A DNA stretch of 64,000 bases from Gymnopus androsaceus JB14 (lineage: Eukaryota > Basidiomycota > Agaricomycetes > Agaricales > Omphalotaceae), in NCBI GenBank assembly GCA_009733575.1, contig ML769675.1:22069-86068 (forward strand), read 5' to 3'. Shown in pieces: positions 12,122 through 22,419 of the stretch; position 1 is the stretch's first letter; every line of letters starts with the position of its first letter. Both the position numbers and the translations under genes were made by a program. The notes beneath the pieces were generated by a model that saw only the letters and a program-made list of their open reading frames with translations, searched no databases and had not been told where the DNA came from.

Positions 12122-12903
12122 AATCCAATCCTCATCTGCGTTGCTCATATTCACACTTTCCACAATGACTGCCTATGGGATGCCTTATTTCTCGAAGACA
12201 AGACAGGGAAACTTACTGGCTCTGAATTTGTTGATATTCATGATCGTTTACGCCTTACCTTCCGACGATCTACTGTCAAGGATTCATCGCATACGGCATA
12301 CATGATCTACAACACGAGCTCTCATATACCCAATCCCGCCTGCGCACAAGCACTTGTTGCGCTAGACTTTGGACCGGGTTCAAGCTTAGGAACAGTTTCA
12401 TTCTCGTCGAACATATGCATACCGATGAAGAAGTATTTGATGAAGCTGTCTGCTAGAGGACGGTAAGCACAATACCTCGGCTTCTTATTTTTGTATGATC
12501 TCGATACTTCTAGAACATACAAGTTTATCGGTTCCGATTCGCAAGAGTATTTCTGGCGCTGGCGGTCGCAGGCGAATCAAGAATGGACGGTGTGTTTTCC
12601 TTCCCGATCCGCTCTACATCCGTTTAGCTCACTATTCGTGTTATATTTCGCAGTGCACAAATGCTAGCGGATATCTCATAGCGTACTATAGTCTGAAGAC
12701 CCCTGGTGAACCACAGTACGAGGGATCATCAGGATGTTCTTTGACTATCGATGAATCATTCGGGCATTTGGCACCAGGCAAGTCATGACGGATATTTGTA
12801 GAGGACCATGTTCGTCTAACTGTTTCAATTTGAACGTTGGCTATGCGTAGAATTGCTCGGGTCCTTGATGATAATGCGCCACATTTCTGAATACAATCTG
12901 TGA
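12122..12903 (+). CDS. DUF6593-domain protein (start unresolved)
   Basis: DUF6593 is a basidiomycete family of unknown function. Exons ending at 12462, then 12514-12589, 12654-12777 and 12851-12903, join in frame. The recognisable core is LRLTFRRSTVKDSSHTAYMI and IYNTSSH, then KFIGSDSQEYFWRWRSQANQ, SGYLIAYYSLKTP, and the end LLGSLMIMRHISEYNL. Intron 3 has GC..AG ends (GCAAGT donor at 12778), needed to give APELLGS. The frame of the first exon is open back to a TGA at 12119, but has no ATG before the domain begins. The true start must therefore lie in an upstream exon I could not place, or the gene is 5'-truncated. An upstream candidate is the frame from 11977 (MLVVGLMLLIPVS). Confidence 0.7.
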
Positions 12904-13483
12904 ACCCACTCGGCGCTTCACTTTCGACCTTTATCCCCTCTTCCCGCATCAAACTTTGTACTTCCACAATACCTTATTACCATACATTCAACGTTCTCTT
13001 TTACCGCGTCGACATCCTGATGTTTGAGATTTGGAATTTTACAATGCTCCATAGCTCGGGGGCTTGTAGACCCGGAGACTACGTGCACCGGTGCAATTAA
13101 CAACTGACTGGGACCGAACTGGGACCGCGGCAAGCAGTGGCATATGAGCCGCAATCTTGGGCTCCTTGAAGCTGGCGCTGGACATCCCGCCCATTCATTG
13201 ATTCATGCCTTGGAGATATGTAAAGGAGCTAGCTGACTTGAGGATTAGTGTCCTGCTAGCCGTTCTGACAGAAAGGGTGGTACATGAAAAGGTAATTTCG
13301 GAGGACCAAAGCTACTGAAAAGAGCACAATGTTCCGCGCCAGGCGGCGTGTAGGCTCTGCTTACGGGCATGTTATAGGGGCGGGGTCTAGTCACCGACAC
13401 CCGCCGTCACCGGGATTTCGTCACCGACATTGTTGCCACAGCCCTTTCCACTTATGAACGGATGTTTCATTCATCTTTCAGCA
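12904..13483. other. intergenic, oxidase promoter region
   Basis: No gene seen. Just upstream of the FAD oxidase, the motif gtcaccg occurs three times within about 45 bp (13390-13430), a possible regulator-binding cluster. Confidence 0.4.
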
Positions 13484-13490
13484 TATAAAT
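13484..13490 (+). promoter_or_regulatory. TATA box of the FAD oxidase gene
   Basis: TATAAAT, 59 bp before the ATG at 13543. Confidence 0.5.
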
Positions 13491-13542
13491 TGAAAGCGGG
13501 TGTGGGTCAGTCCAAGCAAGCAAGCCTCTTCACTGTTCCAGA

Positions 13543-15355
13543 CATGCCCACCCTCATCACTGCTCTTTTGGTCGCAGCTTTTAGCTTTCGCCTCGTCTCC
13601 GCAGACCTGAGCAGCGGCTTGAATGGCGCTGAGGTTAATGCTGTTTTTCCCGGTGATAGCAATTATGCAGATGCAAGTAGGGCTTGTAAGTTGTCGCAAT
13701 CTCATTCTCAATCCTCCTTGCTTCAGAACTGACAGTTTTCTTTCACAGATAATCTTCGTTTCACTTTAGAACCAGCTGCGGTGGCTTATCCAACTACACC
13801 AGAGGAAGTGTCGTCTATCATCCAAGTCGGGGTTGACAACAATCTTAAAGTGGTGGCTCGTAGTGGTGGAGTTGCGTTTTCCTTTAATCTTGGTCTCCTA
13901 TACTCATATCCCTTTAGCATAGTTATGCAGCGAACGGTTTAGGTGGACAGAATGGTTCCCTCGTCATAGATATGAGCAACATGAAAGCTATCACCATCGA
14001 CTCTTCTGCAAACACCGCTGTGATTGAGACGGGTAATAGACTCGGAGACGTCGCGTTAGCTTTAAATGCTGCAGGTCGTGCTCTGCCCCATGGTACTTGC
14101 CCTTATGTTGGAATTGGTGGTCACTCTGGTTCGTTTAACCCTTCCATTGTTCTCTAATGTCAGCTGATTTGTTTTGCAGCATTTGGTGGATACGGATTCA
14201 CGAGTAGACTCTGGGGACTCGCCCTTGACCCAATCTTTGCCATCAACGCTGTCCTGGCCAACGGTACCATTGTAAGAGCCACCGAAGACTTGTATCCCGA
14301 TATCTTCTGGGTACGCCACGATATCGTTCCTCCTCAACGTTTTCCAAACTAATTCCATACAGGCTCTCAAAGGCGCAGCACCCTCTTTCGCAATTACCAC
14401 ATCCGTCGAGGTCAATACCTTCGCTGCACCCTCTTATGCTATCGTTATGGAATACTCGTGGTCCAGTGTCGACTATGAAATGGCTGGCCAATACTTGTAC
14501 TCATTCCAGAACTTTTCGCTTTCTGGTCCCCCCTCAGCTTTAGCCGGGGAACTTGTTCTTTCACGAGGTTCTGAAGAAGGCCAAGTGACTTTCGCCCTTA
14601 CTGCTGCTTGGTATGGTGATGGCGATGAAGATTCCGCCAACTCGGCCATCCAGCCGTTCCTCGACGTCATGCCCACGCCCACCTCATCCCAGATACTCGG
14701 CGATGGCTCCTACATCGATTCAGTCTCCGTACTGGGTGGAACTACGCTCGACACCTCTGAAGCACCCGACATCACTGACACGTTCTATGCGAAGTCAATC
14801 ATGACACCAGAAAGTGAACCCATGACCCTTGAAGCCTGTACATCGTTCATGCAGTATCTTGCAACCGAAGGCTTCACTTCAAATACTGTAAGTTCAATTT
14901 CTTCAGCGCTTTCTATCTCTCTGATCATTGCGCTTCAGGCCTGGTTTACCCAGATTGAGCTCTATGGAGGCCCGAATTCGAAAATTCGCGAAATCCCGAA
15001 CAATGCTACTGCTTTCTCTCGACGTGATACATTGTTCACATTCCAGCTCTATGCCTCTTCATCGAACAGCTTGCCGCCTTATCCGGCGGAAGGGTTCACC
15101 TTCTTGGATGGCATGGTAAGCAGCGTCACATCAAACATGCCTGAAACATGGAATTACGGAGCATATACAAACTACCTCGACAATGAACTGGAGAATTGTA
15201 CGCTTATACATTGATTTCACATTTTATATGCCTAACCAGCTGCCTTCTCAGGGCAAACTCTTTACTTCAACGACAACTATCCTAGGCTCAAATCAATCAA
15301 GGACCAAGTGGACCCCGCCGACACCTTTTGGTTCCCGACTTCTATTGAAGAGTGA
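13543..15355 (+). CDS. secreted FAD-linked oxidoreductase, berberine-bridge-enzyme type
   Basis: Oxidises a carbohydrate, alcohol or secondary metabolite with covalently bound FAD; the substrate is not predictable. The N-terminus is a signal peptide (MPTLITALLVAAFSFRLVSA), so the protein is secreted. Exons join to give the PCMH-type FAD domain: PAAVAYPTTPEEVSSIIQ, VARSGGHSYAANG, GNRLGDVALAL, CPYVGIGGHSAFGGYGFTSR and LWGLALDPI. The His of RSGGHSY and the Cys of GTCPYVGIGGH are the two residues that carry bicovalent FAD in this family; both are present. The BBE C-terminal motif YFNDNYPRL, followed by KSIKDQVDPADTFWFP, is intact and ends SIEE before TGA at 15355. The intron after RSGG has an unusual donor (GTTGCG). 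Length is about 500 aa, normal. First of a run of redox genes. Confidence 0.9.
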
Positions 15356-16081
15356 TCTTGTAAATCTACTAGCCTCTCATCAGAGACTCATCCAAGATAT
15401 GTACAGTATGCATCTATAATTTTACGGACAATTTATTTCATAATTACTCTATAATGAAATCCGAATGTTCCTCTCGAATCATGGGCTGCCGACTAATTGC
15501 CGTGAGAGGATATTGGGCACATATAGCAAAGGGAAGAGGCCCGAGGGTACTGTCACTGGAACAGTGTGATTATTTGTTTTACGAAATACGCGCGAACGAA
15601 GGTATATGGTATACTTTGACCTTCTAAAGGGGAGTTGTTTGACCGGTCCGACAGAGGTACATAAATATTCGATTCCGCGCCTTTTGACTTGCCGGCCAGA
15701 AATTTAAACGTTTCGTATAAAACGCTTTGACCTTAAATTTTGGATCAGTTGTTAGGTACCTTAAATGAGTTACGTCCTCCTTATGAATCTAGCTCTCAAG
15801 GTTTTTGATTTGTATTTGTGATTTGTCTGTTCCAACATCTTTCAGAATTTTCGTGTCGGCGCCAGCAGCAAGTGCAAAGGGCTTTTCCCGAGTTGGGCCA
15901 TATCTTCAGTGCCCATATACAACATCTGCCTCTATGCCTTCGTAGTCTACGGTCCTATATTTGGAACTTCATTGTTCATCTGTAGCAGGCCCTTTGTCTA
16001 CTGTATCAGTAGGCTTTGACTAAATATGACACTCATTGTACGCCCAAAGGATCCTTTGGGCCACATCATATGTCTGGCACA
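15356..16081. other. intergenic, no gene seen
   Basis: AT-rich spacer between the FAD oxidase and the 161-aa gene. No coding frame or repeat worth calling. Confidence 0.5.
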
Positions 16082-16140
16082 TATAAAAGAGCTTTAGTTT
16101 AACTGATAGCTCAATCCTTGGAGTTCATCCACCTATATAA
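16082..16140 (+). promoter_or_regulatory. two TATA-like boxes upstream of the 161-aa gene
   Basis: TATAAAA at 16082-16088 and TATATAA at 16134-16140, 145 and 93 bp before the ATG at 16233. Confidence 0.4.
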
Positions 16141-16232
16141 GTCCTAGCCTCTCAGGTCTGTGCACTTCTAATTCCGCCATACTCATCTTACATCGCGAGT
16201 CAGACGCATCCACTATATACATCTTCTCCAAA

Positions 16233-16718
16233 ATGCCCTCTCTCACCGCCATTGGCATTGCCCTATATAAGCAGGTTGACGCTCGGCAGCGTCCTACTAG
16301 CCCACACTGGGCCATCGTTGCTCACGAGACAAGCTATTTCGCTAACGACGTCCGGGTATTCCAAATCGGAAGGGCCGCCTCTGGAAAATGGGACTTTCGA
16401 CCGAAGACATGTTCTGTAGCGAGCGCGCCTACCCTCATTGGCATTATTCATGTTGCGACTGTACCCTACTCTATCCGGGAGATGGAGAACTTTGCCGCAG
16501 GATTCTCCGCCGCGCGCGATGAGAAGGATCATAGCGGACTCATTGTCTGGTCTTGCGAAGCATGGGTTATCCGATTCTTGGCGGTTCTTCAAGAAAGAAC
16601 CTCGTCTTTTTGGCTGCAGGTGCGACCGGAGCACCTCCGGGATCATGTTCTAGGAACCTGTCTCCCACTACTAAGGGACCAACGAGCTCCAGAGGTACCT
16701 ATTATCTCCTTATACTGA
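16233..16718 (+). CDS. 161-aa hypothetical protein, single exon
   Basis: Function unknown. One uninterrupted frame starts MPSLTAIGIALYKQVDARQR behind TATA-like boxes and ends PLLRDQRAPEVPIISLY. The HWAIVAH segment (residues ~25-31), the hydrophobic N-terminus (GIALYKQ) and the FQIGRA segment resemble small fungal proteins of the DUF6914/DUF7770 kind that begin with a 'LALY..HWAL' strand pair. I am not sure of that assignment. No signal peptide or membrane helix. An intronless gene is unusual in this intron-rich window. It sits between the FAD oxidase and the aldo-keto reductase, both on the same strand, and could be co-expressed with them. Confidence 0.6.
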   Translation: MPSLTAIGIALYKQVDARQRPTSPHWAIVAHETSYFANDVRVFQIGRAASGKWDFRPKTCSVASAPTLIGIIHVATVPYSIREMENFAAGFSAARDEKDHSGLIVWSCEAWVIRFLAVLQERTSSFWLQVRPEHLRDHVLGTCLPLLRDQRAPEVPIISLY

Positions 16719-16997
16719 ACGCCCACATTATCCATTAAGAGACGTTCATTCGTTTACCATCATTGCCGATACACATCGAACCCTCTATATGTACATAGGA
16801 AATGTAAAAATACTAAAATTCCTCTTTGTGAATTCTACCAAAGATTAAACTTTAAAGACGATTATTTACAGGATAACGGATGCAACCCGAATTGCAACGG
16901 AGCTGAATCCGTTCCGCGCATGCCTTCGGCCTTCCGAGTCTTCCCACAGTGATTTCTTCCGCTCTCTCTTTCTAGGCTTGCTCAAAATCAACTCAGA

Positions 16998-18815
16998 ATG
17001 ACCGCAAATTCCAAAATCCCTTACGGTTAGGCTGCTTTGGCTTTCAAAACCTTGTGCTGAAGCTTCCTGACTCTATCAGTGCGATTGGGAAATTCTGGAT
17101 TAAAGGTCTCGCGACTTATCTTGGGATGCATGTCCTACGGAAGCCCAGAATGGCAAGACTGGGTTCTCCCTGAGGAGGAAGGAATTAAACACATAAAGGC
17201 GGCGTGCGTCTATATTCATTATCAAGCTCATTATCATCGTCCAATGCCTCCATAGCTATGACGCTGGAATCAACGCATTCGATACCGCAAATGTTGAATC
17301 CGATCCTAGAAAATCTTAGAAACAGTGACTTACACCATTATGACTAGGTCTACTCGAATGGTCTATCTGAAGTCATATTGGGAAAGGCTATCAAGCAGCA
17401 CAATCTGCCTCGAGAAGAGATCGTAGTTATGACGAAGGTTCGCATTCCATTCTGCGATCAACTACATTTACAATCGCTCATCTGCCTGCAAGGTCTATAA
17501 CGCGGTGGGGAAGACTACAGATTTCATTACTATGGGTAAAACAAGTGTCGAGCTCGATAACATGGGATACACGAACCAGCGCGGCTTGAGCAGGAAGGTG
17601 AATCGTGTTTTGCATTTTTAGCTCACGGATGTATCTCAAACTTGATTCTTCTCCAGCACATCTTTGACTCGGTAAAGCAAAGCCTCGAACGTCTTCAGCT
17701 CGACTACATCGACCTCCTTCAATGTGCGTTCGATAGCGCACCTAACATGATTACCATGGCTCATGAGGTTGTAGGTCATAGATTTGACACTGAAACACCC
17801 ATAGAAGAAACGGTAAGAGATATATTAAATTTTACTTGACGTTGTTTATTCTCCTATATAGATGCAAGCTCTTCATGATGTGGTGAAGGCTGGATATGTT
17901 CGTTACATCGGAATGTCATCCTGCTGGGCCTACCAGTGTGCGTCGAGTAAATTTCACATGACTTTTATGGCTGATATCGACTGTTAGTACATGCCATGCA
18001 GAGTCAGTTTTTGCTCTATTTGCCCCGCTCCCGGGAGAGAGACTGAAAATCATTCCGAATTACAGACTATGCCATCCAAAACAAGTTGACGCCCTTTATT
18101 TCGATGCAAAATCACTACAATTTGGTTTATAGAGAAGAGGAGAGAGAAATGTTCAATACTCTCAAGGTACCAATTATGATATTGCTCAGTTATCGTCCTT
18201 ACGCGTCGAGTAGTATTTCGGCGTCGGCTGTATTCCCTGGTCTCCCTTGGCTCGAGGCCTTTTATCTCGTCCCTTGGACCAACAAACAAAGCGAGGCCAA
18301 TCTGATAGGTGACCGAAATCGATGATCTACTATGCTCTTCATGTTCATAATCTACGTACTTAAAAGGATGATCAAGGCCCATGCAAAAGACGCCACTGCC
18401 ACTATAGTCAATCGGTACGTCATTGTAACCGGCTACTTCTTCTCCAGCATCTGGATTAACCTACTAAATAATCTCTTCGATCTGATCAGCCTTGAGGAGA
18501 TCGCGAAGAAGAAGAATGCCAAAATGGCTCAAGTTGCTATTGCCTGGGTCATGGCGCGCGATGGTAAGTGCTAAACGCTTAATCACTTATACGACTAATC
18601 ATTTGCTTAAGCTGTTACCGCGCCCATTATTGGAACAACCTCACTGGAGAATCTTTCTGAACTAGTTTGTAAGGGCGGTTTTCTACTTTATCCATTTTGA
18701 ATACATTTGACGGTAACGATGTTTTTCAGCCGTCGTTGATATTAAGATGTCTGAGGAGGAAATGAAATATCTCGAGGAACCTTACCAACCCCGTTCAATT
18801 ATCGGACATAACTAG
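16998..18815 (+). CDS. aldo-keto reductase (aryl-alcohol dehydrogenase-like)
   Basis: Cytosolic NADPH-dependent reduction of aldehydes or ketones in a TIM barrel. Exons join as MTANSKIPY, then VRLGNSGLKVSRLILGCMSY, AYDAGINAFDTANVYSNGLS, VVMTKVYNAVG, SLERLQLDYIDLLQCHRFD, VVKAGYVRYIGMSSCWAYQ, ISMQNHYNLVYREEEREMF, FGVGCIPWSPLARGLLSRP, MAQVAIAWVMARD, PIIGTTSLENLSEL, and PYQPRSIIGHN before TAG at 18813. The catalytic tetrad is visible: Asp and Tyr (FDTANVYS), Lys (MTK) and His (QCHRFD). The cofactor loop IGTTSLENLSEL is normal. About ten introns; one of ~115-120 bases interrupts the frame near 18300 and another of ~90 near 18416. Closest families are the fungal AKR9-type/YajO-like reductases. It runs towards the Zn2Cys6 gene (convergent 3' ends, 370 bp apart). 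Confidence 0.87.
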
Positions 18816-19182
18816 CCGACTGGCGAGATGATGAATGCACACGAATGTAAGTATATACAGGAGATGGTTCGTCGAAGCAATTGTCCACCAAGTAGAAAAC
18901 AGAATCAGTAGTAATGAGTGTAAAGTAGTGAGTATTCCTAAGATGGTGTCCGACCTATGAAATGCAGCTGTTAAAGGAAAGACTATTGAAGTAAGTATGC
19001 ATACAACGAAGAAATACAGATCCGCTAGAAACAATGCTAAGACTACAAGAAAATATAGAACTAAGAATACTGGTAAGGTAGTGACATATGCCGCAAAAGA
19101 ACTACTGAAACAATCATAGTTGAGGACCGAATGAAGGTGTTGGCAATAGATACACAGTCATAAACTGGTAAGGAACTGAACA
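18816..19182. other. convergent 3' spacer
   Basis: Lies between the stop codons of the aldo-keto reductase (+) and the Zn2Cys6 regulator (-). Nothing coding seen. Confidence 0.5.
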
Positions 19183-22100
19183 TTACAAGGACTGGAGAGC
19201 CGGCGGTATGGAAAACTTGGGATCGAGCGGAGGATCAAGACCTGCAGACGTACAAGCTTCAGTAAGCTGTTCGCGGAGAATATTGCAATGTCGCTGTTGA
19301 ACTATGAATCACCGCCCGTTTAGAACCACGCTGAAAGCGCAAGGCAGTCGACAAACTTACGAGAACAAGGCCATAGCACGTTCATGACGTCGATTGGAAT
19401 CACTATGGATTTAGCAAGTTCCAACGCTGCAATGAGGGCACGGTCGTGGTGAAATAACATGAGACAGCTAAGATAAAGCAGGAAAACGTAAAATATAAAA
19501 GCCCCGAAAATAGACAGCACGCACATGGAAAGTTGATTTGAAAACCATGTAGCTTGGAAGGGTCGTCTTGTAAGTTGATGTCCTCGAGGATCTGTGATCT
19601 CCTGAATGCCGATTTTGACTCGCTTGATAACTTGATCTTGATAGCGCACTGTCGGAATGTTAGCACGCAGATACAAAAAAGCTACATGGAATCCTACGCC
19701 AGTCTTGGGCTTGACGCCGATTGATAGTTCGGCTGTTGATAGTCAGGCCATGTAAGCTAAAGAGATGTAAAAGTATATGAGATTTCCGCGCAACTTACTC
19801 ATTTCTGGAGGTAACGGACCTACGAAAAACCTGTGTGATATTGATTCGTGCGCTATTGTTGTCAGCATCCTCTTTGCTGAGACAGCAGAAGATTAACAAA
19901 CTTGTATATGTACTCGCGCGTCATGTAAATGAGGGCAGTATCAAGATTGCAAATATGCATATCAAGAGAATCTTGGATAGCCTGCGTTTCATTCCAAGAT
20001 TCTTGCGCCCATTCGGCCTTCGTTTCCTCGGTCAGTGACGTTGACTGATCGCAGAGGCGATTACTGAAGTTCCACAGTAACATGCTTCGGCAGTAAAGTG
20101 CCCATACCGACTCTTTCGGAGAGTGAGAATCTACAGAACGGTAGGTGGGAGAGGCGCGATCTACAACTTCTCCAGGAAATAACAGAGCAAACTAAGCATC
20201 AATCAGCACCGGAAAGGACATAGCTAGCAGTAAGAAATGTTACATTACTGCAGTCACTCAGGAAAAGCTCTGGACATTTACGATCAAAGGCGACGCATTG
20301 CGCGCCATAGCTTGCGATAAGACCGACGGCACACCAACACACTCGTCGACATTCTTCATCGCGTATCTGATTGGGTGTCCATGAGGAATCCCACGGTGGA
20401 GGATACGACCAAGATGTGACGGGATCCGGAGGATGCGCTGCATCGACAGGAATACAAGTACATTTACGGTCCTTGTCGTCAGGGCCTGGGGTGCTGACGA
20501 CAGGAACGCTTCCCTGAGGATATATATTCACATCAATATCGGAAGAGTCGATACTAGTCAAACCCAGGTGTCGAATAATGTCGTCAAGAAACACGAGCGA
20601 CGTGGAGATACGATCAGGATTATATTGAGGATGGACTGATGATTCGAAAAGAGTGAGAATCTGATTGAAAGTTAGCACATCGAAGGCAATCGCTAAAAAA
20701 TACATTTACCAGTGCAGCCTCCGCAAGCATGGTGTCTACCCAGCCGGAATTCCATGAGCTCTGCAGAGCTGCTTGGGCGAGATCTCGAAGATGAAGAGCC
20801 TTGTCGCGCCCCTCAGCGCCATATTCTGCTTGACTCGACTTCATTAGTGTTGCCATAGCCAATATGGAAAGGACTAGGGGGGGTCTAATGGCAAGTCGAT
20901 TCTCGGGATGCCAGAGAGTTTCAAGAAAGTATTTAACATTGAGGAATGAAAGCCAGTGTCCAGTGTCCGAGAAGCTATAGGTAAGTATTTCCGTCAACGA
21001 AGTCGCTTCGAAGGTCAAAGAAAGCGCATACAGGTACTCTGTGTTGTCAGCGATATTCTTGATGCTAGATGCCAACCAAATTTAAATAGGAACAAGATAG
21101 TGAACAGATAAAACTACTTACGAATAAGTGGTTAGGAAGCGAAGCCACCATTCTCTTTGTGCTGATTCCATTGCGGGGGACGACGGTGCCGCAAATTTAT
21201 CGTGGACCATCTCCTCAGAAGTACGGAGTACGTTGATATTTGGTCGAGGGTAAGTCGATTTATAGGGTATCTGATCATATTCCAAAGAAGAAAGATATCT
21301 TCGACCCAGATCAGTCTGTAGAAACATGAATACACCGAGGTTAAGGGTAAAGAAACATGTCATATATCACCTTGATAACTATATCACTGGTTGATATGCG
21401 TAATCCTATAGGTGCGCTTTGGAAGTCCTGTCCTCGGGTAGATGTTGAAGAAGAATGCTTCTTGTCCATCATATCCTCTTTTACTTTCGTTAATAGACTA
21501 CAGTCCTGAGTTTCCGAAGCTTTAGGGGCGGTTTTCTTTCGTTTAGGGGGAGGGGGAGTAGATCCATCGGCAGGTCGCTTTTTACAGGATCTCTGTCGAG
21601 TCCCAGGACGCTTATCTGGTCCCCTTCGCTTCGGTGCAGGATCATACTCGCATACGTTCTTTCGTCGGTGGCAGTTGGTACACGCGGGCCTTGTAGAGTC
21701 ACATCGTATCTTGCGGCTGCGGCTGTACCCAAGTCCATCAGTGAAAAAGGCTTAATGAAAAATAATCAACGTGAACCGCATACCACTGACGACACGCTAT
21801 GACAACAGTCGATATCTCCCTACGGTCTCGAGACCGACTTGAAGTGGGCGCAGAAGATTCTGAATGTTCGACGGGAGACACGGGTGTAAGAGGTTGATCT
21901 CCGTCTATAGGTGTGCTAGCACTCGTCCGTGTGATGGATGGGTCATGAGGTTGTCTACTAGACGACCGTCGTTCTGTGGAATTATACCTGAAACTGAGGT
22001 CGCCTCCTGGACGAGAATTCACCGAAGAATGTGCATGGTATTCAATTCCAAGGTGGTTACGCGGCGCGATAGAGTAATCTGAGAAGTTGACGTTGTGTAC

Positions 22101-22419
22101 ACCTGAGCTCGGTGTTTCTAGTGGTGCATCAATTAACGGTGGTTGTTGTTGGATTAGAGACGATGAGTAGTCAAAGAGGATGCCAGCGGCATTTTCAATG
22201 TCAACTTGATCATGATGATACCGGACTTTATTGAGACGGAAGCAGTGAGAAAAGAGTCAATGACAAACGGTATAACTCACAGTCGTTACGTGGAAAATCG
22301 GAGTCGAAGATAGGAGAATGCAGCCCGGAGCCATCCTCACTGGACTGAGGACCCTCGTCTGTCATAGACGGATGCTGAAAGGGAGAGTAAAGGTCACTAC
22401 TACGGATGCTCGCAACCAT
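19183..22419 (-). CDS. Zn(II)2Cys6 transcription factor with fungal trans-acting domain
   Basis: Nuclear DNA-binding activator. The start is 22419 (MVASIRSSDLYSPFQHPSM), with a Ser/Pro-rich acidic N-terminus of ~150 residues. The zinc cluster is formed across an intron: ACRQC at the end of one exon (21738) joins RSRKIRCDSTRPACTNCHRR and KNVCEYDP in the next, giving all six cysteines (C-x2-C-x6-C-x5-C-x2-C-x6-C). A basic linker (KRRGPDKRPGTRQR) follows. The middle homology region includes GHWLSFLNVKYFLETLWHPE and RDEECRRVCWCAVGLIASYG. The C-terminal exons read CLMLFHHDRALIAALELAK and end QLTEACTSAGLDPPLDPKF, then SIPPALQSL and TAA at 19183. About 15 short introns; no break found. Its position inside the redox run makes it a candidate local regulator. 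Confidence 0.88.

Noticed and set aside
18300..18480. Aldo-keto reductase read as a pseudogene because of stops near 18319-18410
   Set aside because: Two introns (about 115-120 and 90 bp) with good donor and acceptor sites restore the frame.
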